A stretch of DNA of 64,000 bases from Mucilaginibacter sp. MD40 (GCF_002288635.1 NZ_NRSW01000001.1:1134071-1198070), one strand, 5' to 3'; counted from the first letter of the stretch, positions 8,678-17,344 are shown. The notes: generated by a model not told the origin, from the letters alone. Translations and numbers: made by a program.

Positions 8678-9511
8678 ATGGCAAACGCACCAACAAAACC
8701 AACTACTCCTGTAAAAAAAGAAAGCTCAAGTGCATCGGGCGCATTTGCGACTTTGACTATTCCAATTTGTATTGCTGTGGCGATATGCATTTTCATTTTC
8801 ATTTTAGGTCACCCAAGTCACTATAAAGGCGGCGACCCGGAAAACGAGCCCGTAGATTTATTCGGTACCGTACACAAAGGTGGTATTATCGTACCTATCA
8901 TCATGTCATACCTGTTAATGGTTATCGTTTTCTCTTTAGAGCGGTTCGTAGTAATTGGTAAAGCATCTGGTACAGGTAACGTTGATACTTTTGTAAGAAA
9001 AGTACAATCAGCCTTAAACGCAGGTAACATTGACGCCGCTAACGCTGAGTGCGACAAACAAAAAGGTTCTGTGGCCAACGTAATTAAATCAGGTTTGAAA
9101 AAATACCGCGAAATGGAAATTGAGCCAAACCTTGACGTTGACCAGAAAACTTTAGCTATCCAGAAAGATATCGAAGAAGCAACTGCTTTGGAAATGCCAA
9201 TGTTAGAGCAAAACTTAACCATCATCGCTACTTTAGTATCTATCGGTACATTAACCGGTCTGTTAGGTACGGTAATCGGTATGATCAAGGCCTTCGGTGC
9301 GTTAGCAACTTCAGGTGCTCCTAACCAGGCTGCATTATCAAGCAGTATCTCTGAGGCACTTATCAATACCGCATTAGGTATCGGTACTTCAGCTGTATCA
9401 ATTGTAATGTACAACGTATTTACATCAAAAATCGATAAGTTGACTTACGCTATTGACGAAACTGGTTTCAGCATCGTTCAAACATTCGCGGCATCACACA
9501 AAAACAGATAA
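8678..9511 (+). CDS. exbB: ExbB/TolQ/MotA-type proton channel subunit
   Basis: 277 residues. A Lys/Thr/Pro-rich cytoplasmic N-terminus is followed by hydrophobic segments at about 22-44 and 68-86, a charged cytoplasmic domain (about 100-180) and two further helices at about 185-210 and 225-250, matching the MotA/TolQ/ExbB family with an additional N-terminal helix common in Bacteroidota. ExbB pentamers with ExbD use the proton gradient to energise TonB. It is the first gene of an operon with two exbD genes and tonB. Its codon use is smooth and strongly biased, suggesting high expression. Confidence 0.93.
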   Translation: MANAPTKPTTPVKKESSSASGAFATLTIPICIAVAICIFIFILGHPSHYKGGDPENEPVDLFGTVHKGGIIVPIIMSYLLMVIVFSLERFVVIGKASGTGNVDTFVRKVQSALNAGNIDAANAECDKQKGSVANVIKSGLKKYREMEIEPNLDVDQKTLAIQKDIEEATALEMPMLEQNLTIIATLVSIGTLTGLLGTVIGMIKAFGALATSGAPNQAALSSSISEALINTALGIGTSAVSIVMYNVFTSKIDKLTYAIDETGFSIVQTFAASHKNR

Positions 9512-9611
9512 TTGTAAAATAAAGTTCTTATATAACCATTTTTATCAAAATTAAATTTGGTTATTTAATTAATAGTCTTTAATTTTACATTATCATAAAC
9601 AAAGGAAAAAA

Positions 9612-10235
9612 ATGCCAAGAGTAAAAGTCGCAAGAAAGAGCACCTCGATAGATATGACCGCCATGTGCGACGTAGCTTTCCTGCTGCTTACTTTCTTCAT
9701 ATTAACTGCAAAGCCAAGGACAGAGGATCCGGTGCCGGTTGATATTCCTGCCTCTTCTGTAGAGCAGCCTATTCCTGACGATAACACATTGTTGTTAACT
9801 GTTGGTCAGAATAAGGTTTTCTTTGGAGTGGATGGTAATGATATCCGTAAGCAAACACTTATCCAAATGGGCGAAAAATATAAAATAAATTTCACCCCTG
9901 AGGAGCAAACCAAGTTTGCGGCCCTTCCAACATTTGGCGTGCCTATTAAACAATTGCAAGGTTTTCTGGCACTTGAGCCTACACAACGTAAAGAGTTTAA
10001 GCAACCTGGCATCCCGCGCGATACTACCAACAACAATGAGTTGTCTGACTGGATCCGTGAGGCCCGTAGAGCTGACGTTGCTTTACATAACAAGGCTTTG
10101 CGCATCGCTATAAAAGGCGATAGCAAGGAAGAGTATCCGGTAATCGGTCAGCTGATCGCTTTGTTGCAGAAACAAAAAATTAACAAATTTAATTTTATCA
10201 CTTCGCTGCGTGCTGCGCCTAAAACAACTAAATAA
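9612..10235 (+). CDS. exbD: ExbD/TolR-type biopolymer transport protein (long form)
   Basis: 207 residues. A basic N-terminus is followed by a single membrane helix (about 15-34) containing the conserved Asp in AMCDVAFLLLTFF, the proton-carrying residue of ExbD/TolR/MotB. The periplasmic part is longer than in usual ExbD (about 140 residues), with an additional segment around residues 95-150. It ends with the basic tail RAAPKTTK. It lies 100 bases after exbB and 2 bases before the second exbD, and acts in the ExbB-ExbD motor that drives TonB. Confidence 0.93.
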   Translation: MPRVKVARKSTSIDMTAMCDVAFLLLTFFILTAKPRTEDPVPVDIPASSVEQPIPDDNTLLLTVGQNKVFFGVDGNDIRKQTLIQMGEKYKINFTPEEQTKFAALPTFGVPIKQLQGFLALEPTQRKEFKQPGIPRDTTNNNELSDWIREARRADVALHNKALRIAIKGDSKEEYPVIGQLIALLQKQKINKFNFITSLRAAPKTTK

Positions 10236-10237
10236 AG

Positions 10238-10771
10238 ATGGCAGAATTAGACACCTCCTCCGGCGGGGGGAAAAAAGGCGGGAAAGTAAGAAGTAAAAAG
10301 GCTTCAACACGTGTTGACTTAACAGCGATGGTTGACCTTGCGTTCTTATTGATCACCTTCTTCATGTTCACTACCACCCTGTCGAAACCAAAGGCTATGG
10401 ACGTAACCATGCCTGATAAGGATGATCAGAATAAAGACCAGTTGGCGGTTGCTGCATCACGTTCTATGACGTTGCTGCTTGGCGCTAACGATAAGGTAGA
10501 ATGGTTTGTAGGTGAGCCGGGAAAAACGCCACCAGAAACTACAGGCTATGGTAAAGACGGTTTACGTAAAGTACTCATCGAAAACGGAGAGAAGATACAA
10601 CAAACCACCGGTAAGTATATGACCGTGCTGATCAAACCAAGTGATAAATCAAACTACAAAAACGTAGTTGATGCTTTGGACGAAATGAAGATCACTGGTG
10701 TGCAGTCATTTGCTATTGTAGATATTACACCGGCAGAGCTTGGCCTGTTGAAACGTGACGGCAACTACTAA
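10238..10771 (+). CDS. exbD: ExbD/TolR-type biopolymer transport protein (second copy)
   Basis: 177 residues. The N-terminus is Gly/Lys-rich (SSGGGKKGGKVRSKK), then a single helix at about 26-48 carries the conserved Asp in AMVDLAFLLITFF. The periplasmic domain is shorter than in the first copy. Two divergent exbD genes per TonB operon are usual in Bacteroidota and may form a mixed dimer in the ExbB pore; the mixed dimer is inference. It starts 2 bases after the first exbD stop. Confidence 0.93.
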   Translation: MAELDTSSGGGKKGGKVRSKKASTRVDLTAMVDLAFLLITFFMFTTTLSKPKAMDVTMPDKDDQNKDQLAVAASRSMTLLLGANDKVEWFVGEPGKTPPETTGYGKDGLRKVLIENGEKIQQTTGKYMTVLIKPSDKSNYKNVVDALDEMKITGVQSFAIVDITPAELGLLKRDGNY

Positions 10772-10806
10772 TTGATAATTAACAGAAGAAAACTAACGCT
10801 ATAACA

Positions 10807-11631
10807 ATGCTCGGATCAAAATTAGACATACTAAACCAGCAATGGATAGACGTTGTATTTAGAGGGCGTAACAAAGCATACGGTGCATACGAACTAAGAA
10901 AAGACAACTCCCGTAATACTAACCGGGCGCTTTTAATTGGTGTTGTACTGTTTGTTTTCCTTATCTCTTTAAAAACAATCTTAAACGCCATTGAGGGTTT
11001 CATACCGAAGGCACCTGAAAAAGTGAAGGTGACCGAGGTGGTTTTACCGCCACCACCGGTGAATGAACAACAGAAACCACCACCACCGCCACCAGAACCA
11101 CCTAAACCCAAGGTTGACCAGGTGCGTTTCCCACCTCCGGTAGTAAAGCCGGATAACGAGGTGCGTGAAAAAGAACCTCCAACTGTAAAAGAACTGGAAG
11201 TTGCTGATCCTGGTCCGAAAGACCAGAAAGGTGACCCTAACCAGGACATCAGGATCGAGGAACCGGTGGGTAACGCTGACGTTAAACAGGTAGTGGAAGA
11301 AAACACTAACCAAATTTTTACCGCGGTAGAGAAATCACCAAGCTTCCCTGGCGGCGAAGGTGCTTTTGGTAAATACCTGGGTAAAAACATCAAGTATCCG
11401 GCTGTTGCCCGTGAGAACAATGTTCAGGGACGTGTAATCTTAACCTTCGTGGTTGAGCGCGACGGTTCTCTAACTGATATTAAAGTGGTTAGAGGTATCG
11501 GCAGCGGTTGCGACGAAGAAGCTATACGCGTATTAAAGGCTTCTCCGAAATGGACTCCTGGTATACAAAACGGTCGTCCGGTGCGTGTACAATACAGCAT
11601 ACCTGTAAACTTTGCACTGGCCGAAGAATAA
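10807..11631 (+). CDS. tonB: TonB energy transducer
   Basis: 274 residues. The N-terminus has the Bacteroidota-type motif RNKAYGAYELRKDN (about 19-32), followed by one membrane helix (about 42-60), a Pro/Lys/Glu-rich periplasmic spacer (about 75-150) and a C-terminal TonB domain (about 185-272) with YPAVARENNVQGRVILTF and the closing PVRVQYSIPVNFAL. TonB carries energy from ExbB/ExbD to outer-membrane TonB-dependent receptors such as SusC. The operon context makes this the principal TonB candidate of the window. Confidence 0.95.
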   Translation: MLGSKLDILNQQWIDVVFRGRNKAYGAYELRKDNSRNTNRALLIGVVLFVFLISLKTILNAIEGFIPKAPEKVKVTEVVLPPPPVNEQQKPPPPPPEPPKPKVDQVRFPPPVVKPDNEVREKEPPTVKELEVADPGPKDQKGDPNQDIRIEEPVGNADVKQVVEENTNQIFTAVEKSPSFPGGEGAFGKYLGKNIKYPAVARENNVQGRVILTFVVERDGSLTDIKVVRGIGSGCDEEAIRVLKASPKWTPGIQNGRPVRVQYSIPVNFALAEE

Positions 11632-11637
11632 AAACTA

Positions 11638-11868
11638 ATGTCAGAAGATAATCAAGAACAGCAAAAATCGCCCAAAAGGCGGTTTTTGCTTATTTTAGGC
11701 GTTACCGCATTTACATGTTTTATTGTTTTAGGGCTGCTCATTATATTTTGGGATAAATTTCCATTAGAAATGCCTCAAACCCGGAGAACAATTTTTGGCT
11801 CTATTATCTTATTATACGCGGTACTGCGTTTCTCACGATATTTAAGAAAAGACCCCAATGAGAGGTAA
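11638..11868 (+). CDS. Small two-helix membrane protein
   Basis: 76 residues of unrecognised family. A polar, basic N-terminus (KSPKRR) precedes a hydrophobic helix at about 16-37 and a second at about 50-65; the C-terminus is charged (RYLRKDPNER). It begins 6 bases after tonB, and its end overlaps the start of the PstS-like gene by 11 bases, so it is translated as part of the same operon. A small accessory subunit of the TonB motor is conceivable, but nothing in the sequence shows it. Confidence 0.75.
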   Translation: MSEDNQEQQKSPKRRFLLILGVTAFTCFIVLGLLIIFWDKFPLEMPQTRRTIFGSIILLYAVLRFSRYLRKDPNER

Positions 11869-12784
11869 CCTGTTATTCGTATTTGGTGCTTTAGCCGTTA
11901 TATTGGCAGTGCAGGGATGCGGCCAGTCTGGCAGTGGTAACAAAAAAGCGCAACAACCCATGGATGGCTTTACTTCAGGTATAGCTCAATTCTCTGCTGA
12001 TGAATCTTTTTCTCCTATTATCGACGAAGAACTGTTTGTATTTAAAAGCGCTTTCCAGGATGCTAAACCGGTAATTACTTATAAACCGGAAACCGGCGTG
12101 ATCTCTGATCTGCTGAATGATAAAACAAGGATAATTATTACCTCCCGGTTGTTGGATACCATGGAAACGGGCGTATTAAAGCGCAGGGCGTTAACACCTG
12201 AGGTAAACAAATTTGCTACCGACGCGGTAGCCATTATTATTAACCGGGCATCTAATGATACGACAACATCTGTAAGCGAGATCAAGCAAATGCTGAATGG
12301 AAAGGCTAAAACAGATAAAAGCATTGTTTTTGACAATCCAAACTCGAGCCTGGTGAGATATTTGAAAACATTATCGGGTAATAACGAGTTAAAACAAAAA
12401 AATATTTATGCCTTGAGCTCTAATAAGGAGGTTATCAAGTACGTGAGTACACACCCCAATGCTATAGGCATTACCGGCTTCAGCTGGCTAAACGACCCGG
12501 ATAAAGACTATGCGGACGCTGTTGAAAAGGTTAAAATCGTAGGCGTTAAGGACGATAATAGTAAAACCGCCACTAATGAATACTTTAAACCATCGCAAAC
12601 AACACTTGTCCAACATACGTATCCGCTAAGCCGGTCGTTGTATATTATCGATTGTACAGGCCGTAAAGGTTTGGGAGCCGGGTTCGCTTCATTTTTGGCA
12701 AGCGAGCGCGGGCAGCGTATCATACTTAAATCGGGCTTATTGCCTGAGGTGATCCCGCAAAGGGAAATTAATATTGTACACTAA
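11858..12784 (+). CDS. PstS-like substrate-binding lipoprotein
   Basis: 308 residues. A lipoprotein signal peptide ends at LAVQG-Cys21. The remainder resembles the phosphate-binding-protein (PstS-like) type II periplasmic fold, including the C-terminal region LSRSLYIIDCTGRKG and ASERGQRIILKSGLLP, which matches the usual PBP-like closing motif. No ABC permease or ATPase genes are nearby; instead the gene sits in a TonB operon before a TPR gene. Classical PstS delivers phosphate to an ABC importer, but the ligand and partner here are unknown. It overlaps the upstream gene by 11 bases. Confidence 0.85.
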   Translation: MRGNLLFVFGALAVILAVQGCGQSGSGNKKAQQPMDGFTSGIAQFSADESFSPIIDEELFVFKSAFQDAKPVITYKPETGVISDLLNDKTRIIITSRLLDTMETGVLKRRALTPEVNKFATDAVAIIINRASNDTTTSVSEIKQMLNGKAKTDKSIVFDNPNSSLVRYLKTLSGNNELKQKNIYALSSNKEVIKYVSTHPNAIGITGFSWLNDPDKDYADAVEKVKIVGVKDDNSKTATNEYFKPSQTTLVQHTYPLSRSLYIIDCTGRKGLGAGFASFLASERGQRIILKSGLLPEVIPQREINIVH

Positions 12785-12809
12785 CTATACATTCATATAA
12801 TAAACTAAG

Positions 12810-14519
12810 ATGAAAATGATCAGTAAAATAAGTAAGCTCGTACTGGCGCTGAGTGTTGTGGGGTCGTCGGCTTTTGCACAAAGTTTAGCTGATGCTAAAA
12901 AAGCGATTGACGCGGAGCAGTATCAGAAGGCTAAATCGATGCTGAAGAATTTGACCGTTACCCAGGCTAATAAAGATGAGAACTATTTTTATTACGGATG
13001 GGTATATATACTGCAGGATTACCCTGATTCGGCTAAAGCGATATTTCAAAAAGGGATAGCCGTAAACCCTAAGTCGGCTTTAAACTACGCCGGTTTAGGC
13101 GCTGTTGCCTTTGTTGATAAAGACAGGAATACCGCTACCACCAATTTTAACCAGGCTGTTGCCCTGGCAGGTAAAGACAGCAAACCTTATTTATATGTAG
13201 GCCGTTCTTACCTTTTAAATGATGTAGACGGTAAAGTACCCGCGGCTGATGCTAATGCGGCTATCGCTATCTTAAATAAAGGTAAAGCTGTAAACCCTAA
13301 AGATGCTGAGATATTATTAGCATTAGGTGATGCCTACCGTACTCAATTAAAAAACACTGACGCTTTAGGCAGTTACCAGGCCGCTTTGGATATTGATCCT
13401 AAGCTGGCTCATGCTAAAGTGGCAACCGGTGTTATATGGAAATACGCTAATAACTTTGAGGCTTCTGAAAATGAATATAAAGCCGCTTTAGCGATTGACC
13501 CGAACTATGGTCCGGCTTACCGTGAGTGGGCTGAAACTGATGTACGCTGGGCCTTTAACGACCCAAGAATGGCATCAGCTAAAATTAAAGAAGCAACAGA
13601 CCAATATAAAAAATACTTGTCGCTAACAGACCTTTCTTTGGATTCGCGCTTACGTTATGCCGACTTCTTACTGTTATCAGGTGATTACAAAACCCTGCAA
13701 ACAGAAGCCGCTGCTTTGTCAAAAGATGCAGCTAATAACCTGAAAGTATACCGTTACCTGGCTTATGCCGCATACGAAAACAAGGACTATGCTGCAGGTT
13801 TACAGGCCATGAATACCTGGATCACCAAGGCTGATCCTAAACGTATCATTCCTCGTGACTACCTGTACCTGGGCCGTTTACAGATCGCTTCAAAACAGGA
13901 TTCATTAGGTATTGCGTCATTGCGTAAAGCCGCGACGTTAGATACGACCCAGGCTGACGTATACTCTGAAATTGGTAAAACACTGTTTGGCCAGAAGAAA
14001 TATCTGGAGGCAGCTCAGGCTTATGGTACTTATACTCAAAAAAGCCGTAACGCCAAGTTGTTAGATCACTTTTACGAAGGTTTGAGCTACTACTATGGTT
14101 TCCAGGATCAGTATTTCTCTAAAGATAAAAGTGTAAAAGCTGATACATCTTTACTGGCAAAAGCAGATTCGGCATTTAGCTATGTAGCACAAAAAAGCCC
14201 TACCACAGCCGATTCTTACTTATTTCGTGCACGTGTAAACGATTACCGTGAAAAAGACCGGAATAATATTGTGGGTTATGCCAAACCGTATTACGAGAAA
14301 TTTATAGAGGTATCACTGGCAAAAGGTGCTCCTTCTGATAAGGTTAAAAAAGACCTGGCAGAAGCTTATGTATACTTAGGCACTTATGCGGAGTTTAAGG
14401 AAAAAGACACCGCTAAAGCTACTGACTACTTCACCAAAGCAAGAGATATGGACCCTACTAATAAGCAAGTAGTATCCTTCTTTGCTAAAAAAGGTGGTGC
14501 AGGCGCCAGAGGTAAATAA
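12810..14519 (+). CDS. Exported TPR-repeat protein
   Basis: 569 residues. Residues 1-23 are a signal peptide ending at SAFA-Q. The mature chain is a string of tetratricopeptide-like repeats; clear examples are ANKDENYFYYGWVYILQDYP, AEILLALGDAYRTQLKNTDA, ADVYSEIGKTLFGQKKYLEA and a final repeat near the C-terminus. TPR solenoids are protein-binding scaffolds, here in the periplasm. It is the last gene of the TonB operon, 25 bases after the PstS-like gene, and is followed by a strong terminator. A scaffold role for periplasmic or outer-membrane complexes is likely but unspecified. Confidence 0.88.
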   Translation: MKMISKISKLVLALSVVGSSAFAQSLADAKKAIDAEQYQKAKSMLKNLTVTQANKDENYFYYGWVYILQDYPDSAKAIFQKGIAVNPKSALNYAGLGAVAFVDKDRNTATTNFNQAVALAGKDSKPYLYVGRSYLLNDVDGKVPAADANAAIAILNKGKAVNPKDAEILLALGDAYRTQLKNTDALGSYQAALDIDPKLAHAKVATGVIWKYANNFEASENEYKAALAIDPNYGPAYREWAETDVRWAFNDPRMASAKIKEATDQYKKYLSLTDLSLDSRLRYADFLLLSGDYKTLQTEAAALSKDAANNLKVYRYLAYAAYENKDYAAGLQAMNTWITKADPKRIIPRDYLYLGRLQIASKQDSLGIASLRKAATLDTTQADVYSEIGKTLFGQKKYLEAAQAYGTYTQKSRNAKLLDHFYEGLSYYYGFQDQYFSKDKSVKADTSLLAKADSAFSYVAQKSPTTADSYLFRARVNDYREKDRNNIVGYAKPYYEKFIEVSLAKGAPSDKVKKDLAEAYVYLGTYAEFKEKDTAKATDYFTKARDMDPTNKQVVSFFAKKGGAGARGK

Positions 14520-14543
14520 AGCTTAATTTCAATTAATTATATA

Positions 14544-14573
14544 CAAAGCCCCTCTAAAAAAGGGGCTTTGTTA
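14544..14573 (+). terminator. Terminator of the TonB operon
   Basis: A 10-bp stem CAAAGCCCCT/AGGGGCTTTG (14544-14553 with 14561-14570), loop of seven bases and a short T-rich tail. Its right arm supplies the TTTG -33 element of the nuoA promoter. Confidence 0.85.
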
Positions 14574-14596
14574 TTGTAAGTGCATTTGTATATTTG
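14567..14596 (+). promoter_or_regulatory. Promoter of the nuo operon
   Basis: TTTG at 14567-14570, an 18-base spacer and TATATTTG at 14589-14596: a near-consensus Bacteroidota promoter (TTTG, about 19 bases, TAnnTTTG). Only four bases separate the -7 element from the nuoA ATG, predicting a leaderless or nearly leaderless transcript. Confidence 0.8.
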
Positions 14597-14600
14597 CAGC

Positions 14601-14972
14601 ATGGAAACACAAAGTTTACCCATTAATTACCTACCCATCATCTTCCAGATGCTGGTAGCCATTGGCTTTGTGGTTACAACAATGTTTGTAACCCACAAAA
14701 TTGGCCCTAAGCGTAAAACAAAAGATAAACTTACCCCATTTGAATCGGGTATCGAGGTGGTAGGTAATGCCCGCACGCCGGCATCTATCAAATACTTCCT
14801 GGTGGCTATCCTGTTTGTGTTGTTTGATGTGGAAGTAATTTTTATGTACCCATGGGCCGTAAACTTTAAGGATATGGGTAAAACCGGGATGATAGAGATG
14901 TTCATCTTTATGGCCACACTGCTCGCGGGCTTTATTTACGTAATCAAAAAGAAAGCGCTCGACTGGGATTAG
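14601..14972 (+). CDS. nuoA: NADH-quinone oxidoreductase subunit A
   Basis: 123 residues from the ATG at 14601; an in-frame GTG at 14580 lies within the promoter and is rejected. Three hydrophobic helices (about 7-28, 65-85 and 95-113) and the conserved loop KTKDKLTPFESGIE and FDVEVIFMYPWA identify NuoA, a small membrane subunit of respiratory complex I lying near the quinone channel with NuoH and NuoJ. It opens a 14-subunit nuo operon that runs to 28020. Confidence 0.97.
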   Translation: METQSLPINYLPIIFQMLVAIGFVVTTMFVTHKIGPKRKTKDKLTPFESGIEVVGNARTPASIKYFLVAILFVLFDVEVIFMYPWAVNFKDMGKTGMIEMFIFMATLLAGFIYVIKKKALDWD

Positions 14973-15036
14973 TTTAGACTGATTCTAAATATATTGCGTG
15001 GACGGCCACAGTGTATTTGTTACAGCACATTTGTTG

Positions 15037-15044
15037 TAAATTTG
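15037..15044 (+). promoter_or_regulatory. Possible internal promoter before nuoB
   Basis: TAAATTTG, an exact TAnnTTTG match, with TTTG at 15016-15019 upstream (17-base spacing). It lies in the 111-base gap between nuoA and nuoB. Confidence 0.5.
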
Positions 15045-15083
15045 TCTTGTCAGTTTAGCTGATATTAATTTCATTACAAAATA

Positions 15084-15626
15084 ATGAGTGATATACAAAT
15101 AGTTGATGCCCCTGCGGGAGTTGAAGGATCGGGGTTTTTCGCTACTTCTCTTGATAAGGCTATAGGTTTGGCACGTGCCAATTCACTATGGCCGCTTCCA
15201 TTTGCTACATCATGCTGTGGTATTGAGTTTATGGCTACCATGGGCTCGCATTATGACCTTTCGCGTTTTGGTGCCGAGCGTTTGAGCTTTTCGCCACGCC
15301 AGGCCGACCTGCTGATGGTAATGGGTACGATATCTAAAAAGATGGCCCCTGTGCTTCGCCAGGTGTACCTGCAAATGGCCGAGCCCCGCTGGGTAATGGC
15401 TGTAGGCGCTTGCGCATCAAGTGGTGGTATATTTGATACTTACTCGGTTTTACAGGGCATTGACGAGGTAATACCCGTTGATGTTTATGTACCCGGTTGC
15501 CCGCCACGCCCCGAAGCTATTATAGATGGCTTTATGGGTATACAACAATTGGTAAAAACAGAATCGTTACGCCGCCGTAACGAACCTAAATACCAGGAAT
15601 TACTGGCTAAATACGGAATACAATAA
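15084..15626 (+). CDS. nuoB: NADH-quinone oxidoreductase subunit B
   Basis: 180 residues. NuoB carries the terminal 4Fe-4S cluster N2 that hands electrons to quinone. The ligand motifs are visible: [10 protein letters not shown] (tandem cysteines), the VGACAS motif and PGCPPRPEA. It lies 111 bases after nuoA, with a promoter-like sequence in the gap, and its stop overlaps the nuoC start (TAATG). Confidence 0.98.
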   Translation: MSDIQIVDAPAGVEGSGFFATSLDKAIGLARANSLWPLPFATSCCGIEFMATMGSHYDLSRFGAERLSFSPRQADLLMVMGTISKKMAPVLRQVYLQMAEPRWVMAVGACASSGGIFDTYSVLQGIDEVIPVDVYVPGCPPRPEAIIDGFMGIQQLVKTESLRRRNEPKYQELLAKYGIQ

Positions 15627-16129
15627 TGGGTAAGATAACTAACGAGGAACTTTTAAGAAGGCTCGATGAAAAATTTGGCGGTACGGTGGTACAAACCGGC
15701 GCCGATTTTGGTTTACTTACTGTAGAAACCAGTGTTGATGCCATTATTGATGTTTTGAGCTTCCTGAAAAATGATGAAGCGCTAAGGTTTATCTTTTTAA
15801 CAGATATTACCGCTATACATTATCCGGAAAGTGAAAAACCTATCGGCGTGATCTATCACCTGCATAGCCTCACCACCAATACCCGTATCCGCGTTAAAGT
15901 TTTTATGCCCCTGGATAACGTGCATATCCCTACCGCTACAACCCTTTGGGATGGCGCCAATTGGATGGAGCGTGAAACCTACGACTTTTTCGGGGTGATA
16001 TTTGACGGGCACCCGGACCTGCGCCGGATACTGAATGTGGATGACATGACCGTATTCCCAATGCGCCGCGAGTACCCGCTGGAAGACCCTAACCGCGTTG
16101 ATAAAAAAGACTACTTTTTCGGAAGATAA
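15626..16129 (+). CDS. nuoC: NADH-quinone oxidoreductase subunit C
   Basis: 167 residues; the 30-kDa subunit of the peripheral arm. Signature region ERETYDFFGVIFDGHPDLRR followed by MRREYPLEDP near the C-terminus. NuoC and NuoD are separate genes here, unlike the fused NuoCD of E. coli. The start overlaps the nuoB stop by one base, suggesting coupled translation. Confidence 0.97.
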   Translation: MGKITNEELLRRLDEKFGGTVVQTGADFGLLTVETSVDAIIDVLSFLKNDEALRFIFLTDITAIHYPESEKPIGVIYHLHSLTTNTRIRVKVFMPLDNVHIPTATTLWDGANWMERETYDFFGVIFDGHPDLRRILNVDDMTVFPMRREYPLEDPNRVDKKDYFFGR

Positions 16130-16132
16130 CAT

Positions 16133-17344
16133 ATGCAGAACCATCCCGTATATACAGATACCGATCCGCAGAGTGAATACTCTACGCTAAACCTGGGCCC
16201 AACCCACCCTGCAACCCATGGTGTGTTCCAGAACGTTTTGCAATTGGATGGCGAGCGTATTGTAAGCGGTGTATCAACCATAGGTTACATACACCGTGCA
16301 TTTGAAAAAATCGCTGAGCATCGTCCGTTTTACCAGATAACACCGCTTACCGACCGTTTAAACTATTGTTCGTCACCCATTAACAACATGGGCTGGCACA
16401 TGACGGTTGAAAAACTTTTAAATATTACTACCCCTAAGCGTGTTGATTACATGCGCATCATTATTATGGAACTGGCACGTATTGCCGACCATATTATTTG
16501 TAACGGGGTTTTGGGTGTAGATACAGGCGCTTTTACCGGCTTCCTGTACATGATGGAGTACCGCGAGGAGATCTACGAGATTTATGAGGAGATCTGCGGC
16601 TCGCGTTTAACCACCAACATTGGTCGTATAGGCGGTTTCGAGCGTAATTTTAACCAAATCGCTTTTGATAAGATCAGGAACTTTGTAAAGAAGTTCCCGG
16701 CTGTATTAAAAGAGTTTGAAGCGCTGTTTAACCGTAACCGCATATTTGTTGACCGTACAAGAGGTGTGGCCCCTGTTAGTGCCGAAACCGCTTTAAGCTA
16801 TAGCTGGAGTGGCCCTTTACTGCGTGCCGCCGGTGTAGATTATGACGTACGCGCAATGGAGCCTTATTCATCATATGATGAGTTTGACTTTGAGGTGCCT
16901 GTAGGCGATAATGGTGATGTTTACAGCCGTTTCCTGGTGCGTAACGAGGAAATGTGGCAAAGCCTTCGCTTAATTGAGCAAGCACTGAATAAAATTGAAA
17001 AAGAGCCATCGGATATTTTCCATGCCGATGTGCCTGAATTTTACCTGCCTCCAAAAGAGGAAGTGTACAATAACATGGAAGCATTGATCTATCACTTTAA
17101 AATAGTGATGGGCGAGGTAGATACCCCTCGTGCTGAAGTGTACCACGCTGTTGAGGCTACAAACGGCGAATTAGGTTTTTACCTGGTTAATGATGGTGGC
17201 CGTTCGCCTTATCGTTTGCATTTCCGCAGGCCAAGCTTCATCAATTACCAGATGTATGCGCCAATGAGCCGTGGTATGCTGCTGTCTGACGCGATTATTA
17301 ACATGAGTAGCTTAAACATTATAGCGGGAGAATTAGATGCTTAG
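16133..17344 (+). CDS. nuoD: NADH-quinone oxidoreductase subunit D
   Basis: 403 residues; the 49-kDa subunit that forms the quinone site with NuoB. Typical motifs are LGPTHPATHGVF near the N-terminus, containing the quinone-site His, then GYIHRAFEK and the C-terminal YRLHFRRPSF. It starts 3 bases after nuoC and overlaps nuoE by 8 bases. Confidence 0.98.
   Translation: MQNHPVYTDTDPQSEYSTLNLGPTHPATHGVFQNVLQLDGERIVSGVSTIGYIHRAFEKIAEHRPFYQITPLTDRLNYCSSPINNMGWHMTVEKLLNITTPKRVDYMRIIIMELARIADHIICNGVLGVDTGAFTGFLYMMEYREEIYEIYEEICGSRLTTNIGRIGGFERNFNQIAFDKIRNFVKKFPAVLKEFEALFNRNRIFVDRTRGVAPVSAETALSYSWSGPLLRAAGVDYDVRAMEPYSSYDEFDFEVPVGDNGDVYSRFLVRNEEMWQSLRLIEQALNKIEKEPSDIFHADVPEFYLPPKEEVYNNMEALIYHFKIVMGEVDTPRAEVYHAVEATNGELGFYLVNDGGRSPYRLHFRRPSFINYQMYAPMSRGMLLSDAIINMSSLNIIAGELDA

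Noticed and set aside
9532..9564. Attenuator between exbB and exbD (ATAACCA/TGGTTAT)
   Set aside because: The stem is only 7 bp with a 19-base loop in very AT-rich DNA, which is expected by chance.
10779..11420. A 213-residue Gly/Ser-rich minus-strand open frame opposite tonB
   Set aside because: It is antisense to the Pro-rich spacer of TonB and has no family resemblance.
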